Positions 54,328 to 63,500 of a stretch of 64,000 nt of DNA are shown piece by piece. The position numbers and the translations under genes were made by a program. Origin of the DNA: Luteibacter pinisoli (lineage in GTDB: Bacteria > Pseudomonadota > Gammaproteobacteria > Xanthomonadales > Rhodanobacteraceae); contig NZ_CP041046.1 of NCBI RefSeq assembly GCF_006385595.1, positions 1,612,001-1,676,000 of the forward strand. Direction: 5' to 3'. The first letter of the stretch is position 1, and each line of letters begins with the position of its first letter. Below the pieces are notes generated by a model. The model was not told the DNA's origin. It saw only the letters and a list, made by a program, of their open reading frames with translations, and did no database searches.

Positions 54328-55257
54328 TTGAACGATGGGCAGCGCAACAACTTCGATGCGTTGCGATTGATCGGCGCCTTCCTGGTGCTGATCAGCCATC
54401 AGTTCGCGCTGTCCGGACGCCTCGAACCCAACGTCGTCGGGGATCATTCGTTCGGCAACCTTGGCGTGCTCATCTTCTTTTCGATCAGCGGCTATCTGGT
54501 CACGGCCAGCTGGCTGAAAGACCCGCATATCCTGCGCTTTACCGCCCGTCGCGCCCTGCGCATGGCGCCGGCCCTTTGCGTGTCCATCCCGCTATCCCTG
54601 GCCGTCATCGCTGCGCTGGGCCTGACGGGATTCCCTCAGAACCCCAGGCACCTCACCAACGGATCGCTTTGGACCATTCCGTATGAGGTTTACTGTTACG
54701 GACTGCTGCTCGTTGCCGGCGTCGCTACGCGGCGCCCTTCCATCGTGTTGGCGGTGGGCATCCTTGGCTATTTCGTGGTTTCAGGCCTGCAGTCAGGCGG
54801 AGCGTTCCTGGCGTATTTCGGATTGTTCTTCGCCGCAGGAAGCCTCCTGAGAGCGTACCCGTATCTCCGCACAACCCTGCCGACACTCGTGTTTTTCGTT
54901 ACGGGCTTCGCGCTCATACACATGGGTCAAACCAAGTTCGGGCTCGCATTCGTCGTTCCATCACTGACCATCGCGATCGGCGTGCGGTCGTGGCCTGGGC
55001 TGCGGGACATCTCGAAGATCGGCGACCTCTCCTACGGCATCTACATCTACGCCTGGCCCGTGCAGCAGATAGGGGTGGCCCTGCTGGGGCGGCAGACGCC
55101 ATACCTTGCATTACTGGCCGTCACCGTTCCGGTGACCGTCGCCCTGGCGGCCGTCTCCTGGCATCTCGTCGAAAAGAACGCCCTGCGCTTCAAGCCGCGG
55201 CAGCGATGGGAGGCCAGGTCGGCCGCGAACCCGCAGACCAATCTCCGGGTTGAGTGA
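54328..55257 (+). CDS. Acyltransferase 3 family membrane protein
   Basis: 309 aa from TTG 54328 (GGAAG upstream). Ten or so hydrophobic helices. FDALRLIGAFLVLISHQFAL contains the catalytic His, and FFSISGYLVTASW, ARRALRMAPALCVSI and YGIYIYAWPVQQ are family signatures. AT3 enzymes O-acylate surface or periplasmic sugars. GC is slightly lower than in neighbours, and it is flanked by imperfect copies of the rimO promoter, suggesting later insertion. Acceptor unknown. Confidence 0.9.
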   Translation: MNDGQRNNFDALRLIGAFLVLISHQFALSGRLEPNVVGDHSFGNLGVLIFFSISGYLVTASWLKDPHILRFTARRALRMAPALCVSIPLSLAVIAALGLTGFPQNPRHLTNGSLWTIPYEVYCYGLLLVAGVATRRPSIVLAVGILGYFVVSGLQSGGAFLAYFGLFFAAGSLLRAYPYLRTTLPTLVFFVTGFALIHMGQTKFGLAFVVPSLTIAIGVRSWPGLRDISKIGDLSYGIYIYAWPVQQIGVALLGRQTPYLALLAVTVPVTVALAAVSWHLVEKNALRFKPRQRWEARSAANPQTNLRVE

Positions 55258-55294
55258 GAACCGTCGCGAGGACCAGCCTGGCGGCCACACAGGC

Positions 55295-55372
55295 GTCGTG
55301 GGGGCCACGACCCGGTATACTGCCGGGTTTCCTCCCCCCGGTACCCACGGCATATGTCCCAGGCCGCCCAGA
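55295..55372 (+). repeat. rimO promoter region (right copy)
   Basis: GTCGTGGGGG, then GACCCGGTATACTGCC with a good -10 (TATACT, 55315-55320), leads to rimO ATG 55354. Counterpart of the left copy at 54246. Confidence 0.6.
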
Positions 55373-56676
55373 CCCAGAAGATCGGTTTCGTCAGCCTTGG
55401 CTGCCCGAAGGCGCTCGTCGATTCCGAACGCATCCTCACCCAGCTCAAGGTTGAGGGCTACGAGATCGTGCCCAGCTACAACGCGGCCGACGCCGTGGTC
55501 GTCAATACCTGCGGCTTCATCGATTCCGCCGTGCAGGAATCGCTCGACGCCATCGGCGAGGCGCTGCACGAGAACGGCAAGGTGATCGTCACCGGTTGCC
55601 TGGGCAAGCGCTCGGAGCTGATTCGCGAGAGCTACCCGGAAGTGCTGTCGATCAGCGGCCCGGCGGACTATGCCTCGGTGATGACGGCGGTGCACACCGC
55701 GTTGCCGCCGGCGCGCAACAAGTTCCTCGACCTGGTGCCGGATACCGGTATCAAGCTGACGCCGAAGCACTACGCCTACCTGAAGATTTCCGAAGGCTGC
55801 AACCACCGTTGCAGCTTCTGCATCATCCCGTCGATGCGTGGCGACCTCGTCAGCCGCCCGGTGGACCAGGTGCTGATGGAAGCGGAAAAGCTGGTGCGCG
55901 GCGGCGTGAAGGAGTTGCTCGTGATCTCGCAGGACACCAGTGCCTACGGCGTGGATGTCCGCTACGCGGAGCACGAGTGGCGCGGCAAGGCTTACCGCAC
56001 GCGCATGACCGACCTGTGCGAAGGCCTCTCGGAGCTCGGCGTGTGGACGCGCCTGCACTACGTGTATCCGTACCCGCACGTGGACGAGATCATGCCGCTG
56101 ATGGCGGCAGGCAAGATTCTTCCGTACCTCGATATTCCGTTCCAGCACGCCAGCCCGCGCATCCTCAAGCTGATGAAGCGCCCGGGTAACGTCGACAAGA
56201 CGCTGGAGCGCATCCAGAACTGGCGCCGCCAGGTGCCGGACCTGACCATTCGCAGCACGTTCATCGTCGGCTTCCCCGGCGAGACCGATGCGGAGTTCAA
56301 CGAGCTGCTCGACTTCCTGCGCGAAGCCGAGCTGGATCGCGTCGGTGCGTTCGCCTACTCGCCGGTGGACGGTGCGAAGGCCAACGACCTGCCGGGCCAG
56401 ATCGACGAAGAGCTGAAGGAAGACCGCCTCGAGCAGTTCATGGCGGTGCAGGCCGAGATTTCGGCCGCCAAGCTGCAGCGCAAGGTCGGCACGACGATCA
56501 AGGTACTCGTCGACGAGATCGACGCGGACGGTGCCTGGGGTCGTTCCAGCGCCGATGCACCGGAAATCGACGGCGCCGTGCGCATCGACGACGGCCAGCT
56601 GCTCAAGCCGGGCCAGTTCGTCGACGTGGTGGTCGAAGAAGCCGACGCGCACGACCTGTACGGTCGTCTCGCCTAA
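55354..56676 (+). CDS. rimO: Ribosomal protein S12 methylthiotransferase
   Basis: 440 aa. UPF0004 N-terminal domain with three Cys (GFVSLGCPKALVDSERILT and VVVNTCGFID), radical-SAM motif CNHRCSFC (about 150), DTSAYGVDVRY, and a C-terminal TRAM domain. The spacing and GxSLGCPK identify RimO rather than MiaB. Modifies Asp88 (E. coli numbering) of S12. Confidence 0.96.
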   Translation: MSQAAQTQKIGFVSLGCPKALVDSERILTQLKVEGYEIVPSYNAADAVVVNTCGFIDSAVQESLDAIGEALHENGKVIVTGCLGKRSELIRESYPEVLSISGPADYASVMTAVHTALPPARNKFLDLVPDTGIKLTPKHYAYLKISEGCNHRCSFCIIPSMRGDLVSRPVDQVLMEAEKLVRGGVKELLVISQDTSAYGVDVRYAEHEWRGKAYRTRMTDLCEGLSELGVWTRLHYVYPYPHVDEIMPLMAAGKILPYLDIPFQHASPRILKLMKRPGNVDKTLERIQNWRRQVPDLTIRSTFIVGFPGETDAEFNELLDFLREAELDRVGAFAYSPVDGAKANDLPGQIDEELKEDRLEQFMAVQAEISAAKLQRKVGTTIKVLVDEIDADGAWGRSSADAPEIDGAVRIDDGQLLKPGQFVDVVVEEADAHDLYGRLA

Positions 56677-56681
56677 GCCGT

Positions 56682-57488
56682 ATGCGTTACGTGGCGCCCA
56701 CACGCGAGGCGTTTGATCGCCGTGTGCTGGCGTCACCGCCGCTCCTTGACTGGGCGGCCTACGCGCACTTCATCGACAGCGATGCCTGGCCGGACACGGC
56801 CGGGCTGAACGCGCTGCTTCCGGCGGATACCGCCGTGCGCTTCGTGACGCAAGAGCCCGCCCTGCTGGCCGACGGCCTGCACTACGAAGAACGCATTGCC
56901 CGGGGCGCCATCGCCACCCGGCCGGCGAACTGGCACGACCTGTTCAATGCCCTGGTCTGGCTTCGCTATCCCACGCTGAAGCACGCACTCAATGCCCGCC
57001 AGGTCGCTGAGATCGAGCGCATGGGGCCACGCGAGCGATCCCGTGCCCAGTGCGCGCTCACGCATTTCGACGAGGCGGGCATCATCGTCACGCTGCGCGA
57101 CGCCGACATGCTCGCCGCGTGGGACCGGCATGACTGGCAGACGTTGTTCTGGACGCACCGCGACGCGTGGCTGCGCGGCGAAGCGCGTGCGGAAGTCTTC
57201 GGCCACGCGCTGCTCGAACATGCCCTGACGCCCGACAAGTTGCTGGTGGGCAAGGCCGTCGTGCTGATGGATGTCGATGACGCCGCGGCGGTATGCGCCA
57301 AGGCGATCGCCCGTGGCGAGATCCTCAACGATCCGCAGGAACTGCGGCCGCTGCCGCTGTCCGGGCTGCCTGGCTGGCACGAGGGCACGGCGCATGCCGC
57401 GTTTTACACGACGGCGCCGTGCTTCCAGCCAGTGAGGGAAGGGCGGGTGTACCCGCCCGCCCTGGGGTCAGCTCACGCGAGTCCGTGA
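56682..57488 (+). CDS. DUF3025 protein
   Basis: 268 aa. The DUF3025 hallmark is WHDLFNALVWLRYPTLKHAL near residue 83, and GGKALEHALTPDK-like HALLEHALTPDKLLVGKA later. Soluble, function unknown. It starts 5 bp after rimO, so it is co-transcribed; its 3' end overlaps the convergent response-regulator gene by 16 bp. Confidence 0.85.
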   Translation: MRYVAPTREAFDRRVLASPPLLDWAAYAHFIDSDAWPDTAGLNALLPADTAVRFVTQEPALLADGLHYEERIARGAIATRPANWHDLFNALVWLRYPTLKHALNARQVAEIERMGPRERSRAQCALTHFDEAGIIVTLRDADMLAAWDRHDWQTLFWTHRDAWLRGEARAEVFGHALLEHALTPDKLLVGKAVVLMDVDDAAAVCAKAIARGEILNDPQELRPLPLSGLPGWHEGTAHAAFYTTAPCFQPVREGRVYPPALGSAHASP

Positions 57489-58123
57489 TCGCGGACGTAG
57501 TCGCCGAGCAGGCTGTCGTGATCGACGCCGAGCTTGCGCATCGCATCGCGCTTCTGCCGGCTGATGGTTTTCACCGACTTGCCTTCGCGGTCCGCGATCT
57601 GCTGCAGCGACATGCCGTTGACGAAGGCGCGGATCACCTCTTTTTCGCGCGGCGACAGCGGCGTGCCTGGCATCGGCGTGCCCGGCATCGGTTCCGAGCC
57701 GTCGTCGGCTTCGTTGAGGATGTCGAGCAGGGTCTCGCTCAGGTACGTCTCGCCGTCGTGCACGGCCCGGGCCGCGACCGCGAGCTCATCCATGGGTGCG
57801 CGCTTGTCGACGATGCCGCGGGCGCCACGGGCGAGCATGGACTGCATCGCGGCGGGGCGATTGATCATCGTGAGGACGATGATGGCGAGGTCGGGATAGG
57901 TGCTCGCGATGGTCTCGAGCAGGGCGAATCCGTCATCCTGCCGATCACTCGGCATGAGAAAATCCGTAATCACGACATCGCAATCCCGGTCCGCCAGCAT
58001 GGCTAGCAACTCGTCCGCGGCCTTGGCTTCACCCACCACGTCGATGTGCGCGTTGCGCAGCGCAAGCGCCCCGCCGACGAGTACCAGGGGGTGGTCGTCT
58101 GCCAGAATGACTTTCAGTGGCAT
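57473..58123 (-). CDS. NarL/FixJ-type response regulator
   Basis: 216 aa. Receiver domain: ILADDHPLVLVG, phospho-Asp in CDVVITDFLMP, and the Lys in DKRAP. C-terminal LuxR-type HTH: PLSPREKEVIRAFVNGMSLQ then ISRQKRDAMRKLGVDHD. Resembles RcsB/BvgA-type regulators. Divergent from a BvgS-like hybrid kinase 85 bp away, its probable phosphodonor. Confidence 0.93.
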   Translation of the reverse strand: MPLKVILADDHPLVLVGGALALRNAHIDVVGEAKAADELLAMLADRDCDVVITDFLMPSDRQDDGFALLETIASTYPDLAIIVLTMINRPAAMQSMLARGARGIVDKRAPMDELAVAARAVHDGETYLSETLLDILNEADDGSEPMPGTPMPGTPLSPREKEVIRAFVNGMSLQQIADREGKSVKTISRQKRDAMRKLGVDHDSLLGDYVRDHGLA

Positions 58124-58208
58124 GCTTCTATTTCTCCTTCCTACCTAGCGACGCCGTGTGGTTCGATCCGATTATGCCCATGATGGCTCCCATGACGAAG
58201 TCCGCCGA

Positions 58209-61200
58209 GTGACCCGATACCTGCTGCCGTTTATGCTCGTCGTCATGTCAGCCGTCGCCTACGCGGCGCCCGACGTGCCGCTGAGCGCCCAGGATGCCGC
58301 CTGGCTGCGCCAGCATCCGGTGCTGACGGTGGGCGCCTACCGCGAGGGCTACCCGCCGTTCGAGGAGCTCCGCGACGGCCAGCTGGAGGGCCTTGGCCCA
58401 GACTACCTGCACGAGGTGGCCGGCGAACTGGGAGTCACGTTCCAGACCCGCAGCTTCGACACCTGGCCCCACCTGCTGGCGGCGCTCGCCCGCGGTGAGA
58501 TTGACGTCGCCACCAGCGTCACCCCGCTGGAGCAGGGCATGCCCGGCATCCGTGTCGGCGCCACCTATTTCGAGTCCTTGCCCGCCCTGGTCCAGCGCAA
58601 CGACGCCGCCATCATCCACCGCACCAGTGAGCTGGGCGGCAAGCGGCTGGCCGTGCACGCCGGGTACTTCGACATGACGGCCCTGCGCCGGGAATTGCCC
58701 GACACCACCCTGGTCGAGGTGGGCTCCACCGCCGAGGCGCTGCAGCGCGTCCGCATGGGCGAGGTCGCCGCCTATATCGACAACCCGTACTCCGCCCGCG
58801 AATTCGTCGCCCGGCTGGGCATGGAGCACGAGCTGCACGTGGGCGATCCGCTGGCGCTGCCGATCAGCGCGCTGTCGTTCGCCGTACCCGTCGCGGAGGC
58901 GCCGCTGGGGCGGGCGATCGACCATGCCCTGGCCGAGCTCACCGCGGCCGACCACGGCCGCCTGCGTGCGCCCTGGGTGGGTCGCGACATCGCTCCCCGG
59001 CCCCGCCAGTTCGCCATTCCGCTCAGTGAGCGGGAAAAGGCCTGGCTGCACGACCTGCCGCCGCTGCGGCTGGGGGTGGACCCGAGCTACGCCCCCTTCA
59101 GCCTGATCACCGGGCAGGGCCAGGCCGAGGGCCTGGCGCTGGACTATGTCCGCGAGATCGCCGCCGAGCTGGGCCTTCGCTTCACCCAGGTGCCCAGCGA
59201 GAACTGGACCGGCACCGTCGCCAGCGTGAAGCGTGGCGAGGTTGATGTCGTCGCCGCGATCAACCCGCAGAGCGCGACCTGGCCCTACCTCGAGCCGACC
59301 ACGTCCTACCTCGACTTCCCGATCATGATCGTCACCCGCGAGGGCTCCCCGGTAATCGTCGGTCGCGACGACCTGGCGGGGAAGCGGGTGCTCGGCAACA
59401 CCACGCGCGAGCCGATCCGACGCCTGCTGGGGCGTATCCCGGGCGTCAACGTGCTGCCGGCGGCCACCGAGGCCGAGGGTTTGCGTCGCCTCGCGGCAGG
59501 CGAGGGCGATGCCTTCGTCGGCAACCTCGCCTCGGTCGATTACCTGATTCGTGAGCAGTTCCTCGGCCAGCTCAAGGTGGCCGCGCCCACCGGTGATAAC
59601 GAAGCGATCGCCATGGGCGTGCGCCGCGAGCTGGCGCCGCTGATTCCGCTGATCAATCGCGTGCTGGTGAACCTGCCCACGCATCGCCAGCAGGAAATCC
59701 GCAACACCTGGTTCGCCTCGCATTACGTCGTCGGCCCCACGTGGCGCGAGATCGCCAGCCGCGTGCTGCCTTTCGTCGCGGTGTTGCTGGCCTCGCTTAT
59801 CGCCATCAGCTACGCCTACCTCAACCTGCGCCGCGAAACGCGACGGCGCGAACGCACCGAGCGACGCCTGGCCGAGGTCACCGCGCATGTGCCCGCGGTG
59901 GTGTATGAAGCCGTGCGCGATACGGAGGGCCAGTACAGCATGGCCTACGTCGGTGGCGATCCGCAGACCCTGCTGGGGATGGAGCCGGGTGAGCTGCTGG
60001 CCGGCGGCGACAGCCTGCTTGCCCCGGTGGCACCGGAAGATCGCGACGCCCTGCGCGATGCGTTCGAGCGCTCGGCGCGCGATACCTCACCCCTGCACGT
60101 CACCGTGCGCGCGCAGGTCGGCGGCCGCGTGCGCTACCTCAGCTCCGATGCCGTGCCGCTCGCCGCGGCCGACGGCAACGTGCGCTGGAACGGCTACTGG
60201 GTGGATGTGACGACGCAGGAGCTGGCCTCGCGCGGCGTGGCGAAAGCGCGCGATGAAGCCGAGGCCGCGACGCGGGCGAAGAGTGATTTCCTTGCCACCA
60301 TCAGCCACGAGATCCGCACGCCGATGAATGGCGTGATCGGCCTGCTCGACGTGCTGGAGCGCACGCCGCTGGATGGTGAGCAGCGCCGCATGGTGGCCAC
60401 CATCGAGCACTCGGCTGAAGCGCTCATGCACATCCTCGACGACGTGCTCGACTTCTCGAAGATCGAAGCCGGCCACCTCGCCCTGGATCCGCGCCCGACC
60501 GATCCGCGCGCGCTGGTGGACGATGCGGTCGCCATCATGGCGGCCCAGGCGGAGGCCAAGGGCCTGGCGCTTGAAGCCCACCTCGACGCCGCCCTCGCGC
60601 CTGCCGTGCTGGTCGACGATGGCCGCCTGCGCCAGGTGCTCCTGAACCTCATCGGCAATGCCATCAAGTTCACGGCCGCCGGGCACATCCGCGTGGATGT
60701 GCACGTGGACGAACAGCATGCCGGCCGGCAGCGCGTGCGCTTCGTGGTCACCGATACGGGTATCGGTATCCACGCCGCCAAACTGCGCCACGTCTTTGCA
60801 CCCTTCAGCCAGGCCGAGTCATCCACGACGCGCCGCTTCGGTGGCACGGGCCTTGGCCTGAGCATCTCGCGCCGCCTGATCGAGCGCATGGGCGGCCATA
60901 TCGTGATCCAGAGCGAGCCCGGCAAGGGCACGGTGGTGACGGCGACGGTGGAGTTGCCGATGGTTGATCCATCGTCGATCGTCCCGCCAGCGACCGCCGA
61001 CACCGCACCCGCGCAGTCGCCCCGTTTGCGGCCCGCGCGGATCCTCGTGGCCGAGGACCATCCGGTGAACCAGCAGCTGGTGCGCGCGCAACTGCAGATG
61101 CACGGGCTGACCTGCGACATCGTCGACGATGGCGAAGCCGCGGTGGCGGCACTCGACGAGGCCGACTACGACCTGCTGCTGGTGGACTGCCACATGCCGC

Positions 61201-61742
61201 GCATGGATGGTTACGCCGTGGCCCGCGAAGTGCGCCGCCGCGAAGAGGGCACCTCGCGGCACCTGCCCATCGTCGCGATGACCGCCGATGCGCGCGCCGA
61301 CCAGCGCGAGCGTTGCCTCGCGGCGGGCATGGACGACCTGTTGCGCAAGCCCATCCGCCTGGAGGCCTTCCATGCGGCGGTGTCGCGCTGGCTGGGCGTG
61401 GCGGAGCTCGCCGCGCCGCCGGTGGACATGGAACGCCTGCGCCGCGCGTTCGGCTCCGATGCCAACGTGGCGACCGTGATCCGCGCGGGGGTGGACACCA
61501 CGCGCGACGCGCTGGCCCGGTTCGACGAGGTGATCGCCACCGAGGATCCTGAGCGCGTGGCCGGCTGGATCCACCATGTATTGGGCGGCGTGAATGTCTT
61601 CGGCGAATCCGCCGTGGCTCGTGATGGTGAGGCGCTGGAGCTGGCGCTGCGCGAGGGTGCGCCGCTCGATGCGCAGGCCGTGCGCGCCTTCGCAGCCGAT
61701 GTCGAGGCTTTCACCCAGCACCTCGCCGCGACCGCGCCCTAG
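58209..61742 (+). CDS. BvgS-like hybrid sensor histidine kinase
   Basis: 1177 aa, start GTG 58209 just before a signal peptide (PFMLVVMSAVAYA). Two tandem periplasmic Venus-flytrap domains (about 28-257 and 277-505), one membrane helix (about 517-540), and a PAS domain follow. Then come HisKA with SHEIRTPMNGVIGLLD (about 699), HATPase (GGTGLGLSISRRL), and a receiver (LLLVDCHMPRMDG, about 992). A C-terminal HPt has WIHHVLGGVNVFGE. The complete phosphorelay matches BvgS/EvgS. The ligand is unknown. It is paired with the divergent NarL-type regulator. Confidence 0.93.
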   Translation: MTRYLLPFMLVVMSAVAYAAPDVPLSAQDAAWLRQHPVLTVGAYREGYPPFEELRDGQLEGLGPDYLHEVAGELGVTFQTRSFDTWPHLLAALARGEIDVATSVTPLEQGMPGIRVGATYFESLPALVQRNDAAIIHRTSELGGKRLAVHAGYFDMTALRRELPDTTLVEVGSTAEALQRVRMGEVAAYIDNPYSAREFVARLGMEHELHVGDPLALPISALSFAVPVAEAPLGRAIDHALAELTAADHGRLRAPWVGRDIAPRPRQFAIPLSEREKAWLHDLPPLRLGVDPSYAPFSLITGQGQAEGLALDYVREIAAELGLRFTQVPSENWTGTVASVKRGEVDVVAAINPQSATWPYLEPTTSYLDFPIMIVTREGSPVIVGRDDLAGKRVLGNTTREPIRRLLGRIPGVNVLPAATEAEGLRRLAAGEGDAFVGNLASVDYLIREQFLGQLKVAAPTGDNEAIAMGVRRELAPLIPLINRVLVNLPTHRQQEIRNTWFASHYVVGPTWREIASRVLPFVAVLLASLIAISYAYLNLRRETRRRERTERRLAEVTAHVPAVVYEAVRDTEGQYSMAYVGGDPQTLLGMEPGELLAGGDSLLAPVAPEDRDALRDAFERSARDTSPLHVTVRAQVGGRVRYLSSDAVPLAAADGNVRWNGYWVDVTTQELASRGVAKARDEAEAATRAKSDFLATISHEIRTPMNGVIGLLDVLERTPLDGEQRRMVATIEHSAEALMHILDDVLDFSKIEAGHLALDPRPTDPRALVDDAVAIMAAQAEAKGLALEAHLDAALAPAVLVDDGRLRQVLLNLIGNAIKFTAAGHIRVDVHVDEQHAGRQRVRFVVTDTGIGIHAAKLRHVFAPFSQAESSTTRRFGGTGLGLSISRRLIERMGGHIVIQSEPGKGTVVTATVELPMVDPSSIVPPATADTAPAQSPRLRPARILVAEDHPVNQQLVRAQLQMHGLTCDIVDDGEAAVAALDEADYDLLLVDCHMPRMDGYAVAREVRRREEGTSRHLPIVAMTADARADQRERCLAAGMDDLLRKPIRLEAFHAAVSRWLGVAELAAPPVDMERLRRAFGSDANVATVIRAGVDTTRDALARFDEVIATEDPERVAGWIHHVLGGVNVFGESAVARDGEALELALREGAPLDAQAVRAFAADVEAFTQHLAATAP

Positions 61743-62239
61743 AGGTAGCTCACCGCCGTGACGGCGAAGCGGGTCATGCCGCCAGGCAGGGCGGCTTCGA
61801 ACTCGTCGTCGACGCGCTTTTTCAGCACGGCGCGGGCGAGCGGCGAATCAATGCTGATCCAGCCTTTCTTCGCATCCGTCTCATCCGGCCCGACGATGCG
61901 GTAGCGCACCGTCTCGCCGGTTTCCACGTTCTCGATCTCGATGGTCGCCCCGAAAAACACGGCGTCCATCTGCGTCGACGCCGCTTCCACCACCTTCAGC
62001 ACGGGGATGCGCTTGCTCAGGTAGCGCGCGCGCCGGTCGATTTCACCGAGCTGCTTCTTGCGGTAGATGTATTCCGCATTCTCCGAACGGTCGCCTTCAG
62101 CGGCTGCCGCCGCGAGGGCCTTGACGACCTCCGGCCGCACCGTATGCCACAGGTGGTCCAGCTCGGCCTTCATCCGCTCGAAGCCATCGCGGGTGATGAT
62201 CGCGGTGGAGGAGGGCGACGGCGGACGCCAGCGGCTCAT
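61739..62239 (-). CDS. greB: Transcription elongation factor GreB
   Basis: 166 aa. N-terminal coiled coil with the acidic tip (EGDRSENAEYIYRKKQLGEI), then RRARYLSKRIPVLKVV, and the FKBP-like C-terminus GWISIDSPLARAVLKKRVDD. YIYRKKQLGEIDRRARYL identifies GreB rather than GreA. Rescues backtracked RNA polymerase. Overlaps the upstream membrane-protein gene by 4 bp. Confidence 0.95.
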   Translation of the reverse strand: MSRWRPPSPSSTAIITRDGFERMKAELDHLWHTVRPEVVKALAAAAAEGDRSENAEYIYRKKQLGEIDRRARYLSKRIPVLKVVEAASTQMDAVFFGATIEIENVETGETVRYRIVGPDETDAKKGWISIDSPLARAVLKKRVDDEFEAALPGGMTRFAVTAVSYL

Positions 62240-63498
62240 GGGGTCACCCGGCGGGAGGGGTCAAGCGTGTCGAGCATGTCGATCAGGTCCTGCGAGATGG
62301 GGTGGCCGGCGTAGGTGTGCAACAGCGAACGGGCCAGCGTCGCCGCCTCCGCGCGCTCTTCCAGCTGGAAGTGCATGCGCACAGCCAGCAGGCCGTAGCT
62401 GGGCGCGCCCATGTCGCCCGGCCACAGGCGCAGGTAGCCCAGGGCGAGCTGCAGGGCGAGCCGCGGCATGCCGCCATGCGCGGCGGTGTCGGCGAGCGGG
62501 CCGCAGGTGGCCGTGGCGTCCGGAAGAAACGCCGGATCGATGCCCAGGCAATCCTGCACCACGCCGAGCGCACGGCGCGTTTCACCGCCGGCCACGAGGG
62601 CGGCGATCCAGATCTGGCCGTGCACGAGCAACTCGGGCGTGCGTTCCTGCGCGCGCAGCAACGCCCGGTAGCGGACATGCATCGGTGCCGGCGCAATGCC
62701 CTCGCGCAGGCGCTCGGTGAGGATGTCGGTCGCTGCCGCCACGTCATCACGGGCGATCAGGTTGGCGTGTTCCAGCAGCGCGACATCGTCCTCGGGATTT
62801 GCCGCTTCGGCGATGGCATCCGCCTCGGGGCGGTAGCCGAGCCGCTCGTGGTGATGGTGGATCAGCGCGCCCATCAGGTGGAAGTTGTAGATGGCGAGGT
62901 AGTTGGAAACGAGGTAGTAGGCGGCGGTGCCGAAGAACAGCGGGCCACGTTGCTGCATCGCGTACTGCGCGCCCGCCTGCAGCAGGCTTGTCGCCAGCAC
63001 GACGGCAAACAGCTTGAAATAGTCGATGCCGATGCGGCTGATAGCCGCCACCCAGGTCAGCGGGTTGAGCGCGGCACCGACGCCGTCGAAGGTCAGCGAC
63101 ATCGTCATCACCGGCAGCACGAAGGCCACCGCCAGCGACACCAGCAGGCCCGAGATCCCGAAGAACAACGGGGCCAGGATAGCGAGTGCATTACCCGTCA
63201 GCTGGATGATGATGAGGGCAACCGCCGCCTTGTTTTCCGAGTTCAATGCGTGCTCGGGCGGGTTCTCGAACCCATCGGCCGTATGGCGCAGGCAGGCGAA
63301 CGCGTACGTATACAACGCGACCCATCCCAGTCCGACGACGAGCAGGCGCAGCCCGATCATCGGGACGTAGGCGATCAGGTCGAACGCTGCGATCGCCCCG
63401 ATCGTTACCGGCGCCGCACCATGCAGCGGGTAACGAAAGCCGGTGATGATCCGCTGCCCGAACGGCACCGAGGCATCGGCAAGCGCGATACGCGGCAT
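62236..63498 (-). CDS. Membrane protein with C-terminal TPR-like region
   Basis: 420 aa. Residues about 25-240 form six hydrophobic helices; GFRYPLHGAAPVTIGAIAAF opens them and IHHHHERLGY follows the last. The C-terminal half is soluble and helical, with repeats such as RRALGVVQDCLGIDPAFLPD. The hydrophobic part recalls DUF4013-type proteins but I am not certain. Function unknown. Sits between HerA-like and greB genes, closely packed. Confidence 0.7.
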   Translation of the reverse strand: MPRIALADASVPFGQRIITGFRYPLHGAAPVTIGAIAAFDLIAYVPMIGLRLLVVGLGWVALYTYAFACLRHTADGFENPPEHALNSENKAAVALIIIQLTGNALAILAPLFFGISGLLVSLAVAFVLPVMTMSLTFDGVGAALNPLTWVAAISRIGIDYFKLFAVVLATSLLQAGAQYAMQQRGPLFFGTAAYYLVSNYLAIYNFHLMGALIHHHHERLGYRPEADAIAEAANPEDDVALLEHANLIARDDVAAATDILTERLREGIAPAPMHVRYRALLRAQERTPELLVHGQIWIAALVAGGETRRALGVVQDCLGIDPAFLPDATATCGPLADTAAHGGMPRLALQLALGYLRLWPGDMGAPSYGLLAVRMHFQLEERAEAATLARSLLHTYAGHPISQDLIDMLDTLDPSRRVTP

Positions 63499-63500
63499 GG

